Shown here: positions 34,093 through 37,128 of the stretch, piece by piece
Position numbering within the stretch: the stretch's first letter is position 1
Layout of the letters: each line of letters begins with the position of its first letter
Source: Pirellulaceae bacterium
GTDB lineage: Bacteria; Planctomycetota; Planctomycetia; Pirellulales; Pirellulaceae
Assembly (NCBI GenBank): GCA_030748485.1
Contig: JASMLW010000067.1
Location: 1 to 37,128, forward strand
Length of the DNA: 37,128 nt
Direction: 5' to 3'
Notes under the pieces: generated by a model
Databases searched by the model: none
What the model was told of the DNA's origin: nothing
The model's input: only the letters and a program-made list of their open reading frames with translations
Made by a program: the position numbers and the translations under genes

Positions 34093-35517
34093 CTACGAGA
34101 GGATGTCGCGAACGACGTTTCCGGCGACGTCGGTCAGCCGAAAGTCGCGGCCCGCGTGACGGAAAGTAAGCCGCTCGTGATCGAGGCCGAGCAAGTGCAA
34201 GATAGTGGCGTGGAAATCGTGCACATGCACCTGCCGCTCGGCGACGCCGATGCCAAACTCATCCGACTCGCCGTATGTGACGCCCGCTTTGACGCCGGCC
34301 CCGGCGAGCCACGAAGAGAACACCTGATGGTGGTGCTCGCGACCCGGGTGATCGGCCTTTTCGTGGTACGGCGTGCGACCGAACTCGGTTGTCCAGACCA
34401 CCAGCGTATCGTCGAGCATGCCGCGCTGCTTGAGATCCGTGATCAGCGCCGCGATCGGTTGGTCGACGTTCTTGGCGAGCGGAGCGTGCGTCTTCATATC
34501 GCCGTGCGCATCCCAGTTGGCCGAAGAACCGACGTCGATCAATTCAATGAACCGAACGTCGCGCTCGGCCATCCTGCGAGCCGCCAAGCATTGCCAGCCG
34601 AAGCCGGTCGTCGCGCCCGGCTCAATGCCGTACATCTTGAGAGTCGCCGCCGACTCTTGTGAGATGTCCAACGCTTCCGGTGCGGCCCGCTGCATGCCGA
34701 AGGCCGTTTCAAAAGATCGAATCCTCGCCTCCAGCGCGCGTTCACTCGAGCGAGTTCGCAAGTGTTCCCGGTTGGCGCCGGCCAGCAAATCCAGCTCCAA
34801 CTTCTGCAAGCGATCGCTGGCGACTCGGCGAGCGATGTTGGGTATCGGAGTCTTGCCCGGAATCAGCTGTGTTCCCTGATGGCAACCCGGCAGGAAATCA
34901 CTGCCCCAGGTCTGAGCGCCCGCGTACGGAGCGTGCGGGGCGATGACAACAAACGACGGCAGGTTGCGATTCTCCGTTCCCAGCGCGTAGCTGACCCAAG
35001 CGCCGATGCTCGGTCGAGCAAACGTCCACGAACCGCAATGCATGCCCAGCGTGCTCTCGTAGTGATTCGTATGATCGGAAGCCATCGAGCGGATCACGCA
35101 TAGGTCGTCGACGACGTTGCGGATGTGCGGGAACAAGTCGCTGACTTCAATACCACTCTTGCCGCCCGGCTTGAACTTCCAGTTGGGCTGCTTCAAGAAT
35201 CGTTTGAACTCGCCCAGCTTGCCCTGCCAGTTGTCGACCGAGATTTGCTTGCCGTGCTTGGCGAACAACTCGGGTTTGGGATCGAACGAGTCGACGTGCG
35301 ACACGCCGCCGGTCAGGTAGATGAAAATGACTCGCTTGGCCTGGGGAGCGAAGTGCGGACGTTTCGGAGCCAGCGGGTCGGCGGCCGCTCCGGCGGCTGG
35401 CTCCGCTCGAGCCTCCTTCCCCGACAGCGCGTGCAGCGCAATCGCGCCGAATCCACCGGCGGCGTTGCGCAAGACGTCGCGACGACTGGGCAAGCGATTC
35501 GTATTAGATAGATCCAT
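34093..35517 (-). CDS. DUF1501 family exported protein, partner of the DUF1553 gene
   Basis: A 474-residue DUF1501 protein. The twin-arginine signal SRRDVLRNAAGGFGAIALHAL is at about 11-31. Family landmarks are IFIYLTGGVSHVDSFDPKP, SDLFPHIRNVVDDLCVIRSM, HYESTLGMHCGSW, NWDAHGDMKTHAPLAKNVDQPIAALI and VVWTTEFGRTPYHEKADHPGREHH. ATG at 35517 is chosen because the longer frame to 35640 is only the translated intergenic repeat. It lies downstream of the DUF1553 gene on the same strand, an arrangement seen repeatedly in planctomycetes. The pair is thought to act outside the cytoplasm, but the reaction is not established. The gene is separated from its partner by a MITE-like element. Confidence 0.92.
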   Translation of the reverse strand: MDLSNTNRLPSRRDVLRNAAGGFGAIALHALSGKEARAEPAAGAAADPLAPKRPHFAPQAKRVIFIYLTGGVSHVDSFDPKPELFAKHGKQISVDNWQGKLGEFKRFLKQPNWKFKPGGKSGIEVSDLFPHIRNVVDDLCVIRSMASDHTNHYESTLGMHCGSWTFARPSIGAWVSYALGTENRNLPSFVVIAPHAPYAGAQTWGSDFLPGCHQGTQLIPGKTPIPNIARRVASDRLQKLELDLLAGANREHLRTRSSERALEARIRSFETAFGMQRAAPEALDISQESAATLKMYGIEPGATTGFGWQCLAARRMAERDVRFIELIDVGSSANWDAHGDMKTHAPLAKNVDQPIAALITDLKQRGMLDDTLVVWTTEFGRTPYHEKADHPGREHHHQVFSSWLAGAGVKAGVTYGESDEFGIGVAERQVHVHDFHATILHLLGLDHERLTFRHAGRDFRLTDVAGNVVRDILS

Positions 35518-35544
35518 GTCGTGTCTTTCAGTCGCTGAACGGAC

Positions 35545-35663
35545 TAGAGCGCATTTCAAAACCGATGTCTTGCCGTACGATGGCCTTGGAAGGCCATCGT
35601 TTCCCGAGGATTTCCAAAATCGACGGCCTTGGAAGGCCATCGTACAAGGTTTTGAAACCGCCT

Positions 35664-35666
<3 letters not shown>
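35545..35666. mobile_element. MITE-like 122-bp element with 19-bp inverted ends
   Basis: The ends TAGAGCGCATTTCAAAACC (35545-35563) and the complement of 35648-35666 match at 15 or more of 19 positions. Inside lie two copies of a GGCCTTGGAAGGCC hairpin. The first is a perfect 10-bp stem with TGGA loop, arms ACGATGGCCT (35577-35586) and AGGCCATCGT (35591-35600). The second, at 35622-35645, has one mismatch. The last three bases, read on the minus strand, are the TAG stop of the DUF1553 gene. There is no transposase and no obvious target duplication. Confidence 0.65.

Positions 35667-37128
<1,462 letters not shown>

Overview
The window reads as chromosomal DNA of a planctomycete (PVC superphylum, probably a Pirellulales-like lineage). 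The evidence is GC-rich sequence and a set of protein families typical of that phylum: two DUF1501 proteins, one of them next to a DUF1553 protein, a PVC-type propeller/HEAT/cytochrome c protein, a Cys-type sulfatase, a PQQ-propeller protein opening with the DWPQWRGP motif, planctomycete leucine-rich repeats, a sodium:solute symporter, and an ECF sigma factor coupled to a Ser/Thr kinase. I found no rRNA, tRNA, CRISPR array, prophage or intact insertion sequence. The lineage and all family names rest on motif recognition by eye, not on database searches.

Layout. 1-1634 (minus): a DUF4349-type lipoprotein and a YjbR-like protein with a histone-H1-like lysine tail. 1770-6978 (plus): a sugar-acid and sulfated-glycan module made of an enolase-superfamily sugar-acid dehydratase, a PhyH dioxygenase, an SSS symporter and a secreted sulfatase. 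7086-9212 (plus): two uncharacterised proteins, the first with an apparent internal duplication around a very acidic linker. 9371-11601 (minus): an exported CN-hydrolase and an M19 dipeptidase, translationally coupled. 11789-15757 (plus): a 994-residue PVC-type propeller/HEAT/cytochrome c protein and a helical TPR-like protein.

16015-26366 (minus) is the most system-like block. It runs from an ECF sigma factor through a Ser/Thr kinase with an anti-sigma-like HxxxCxxC N-terminus, an exported secretin-N-like/coiled-coil protein, and a membrane-anchored von Willebrand A protein, to a 1391-residue bacterial alpha-2-macroglobulin with an intact CxEQ thioester motif. The first three genes overlap at their start and stop codons. 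The likely picture is a cytoplasmic sensor/regulator pair controlling a cell-envelope surveillance or protease-trapping apparatus. A nucleotidyltransferase of archaeal type lies upstream.

27492-28898 (plus) is a DUF1501 protein. 29258-37128 (minus) is a five-gene run: DUF1553 (cut by the window edge), DUF1501, a BNR/sialidase-like propeller, an HExxH metallopeptidase-like HEAT protein, and a PQQ-propeller/LRR fusion. The last two overlap by GTGA.

Non-coding DNA is short except at 28899-29257, but it is rich in hairpin-bearing repeat families. These sit at 3' ends and convergent junctions (1-61, 15756-16014, 22770-22826, 28900-29242, 35545-35666). The clearest is a 122-bp MITE-like element at 35545-35666 with 19-bp inverted ends; its right end supplies the TAG stop codon of the DUF1553 gene.
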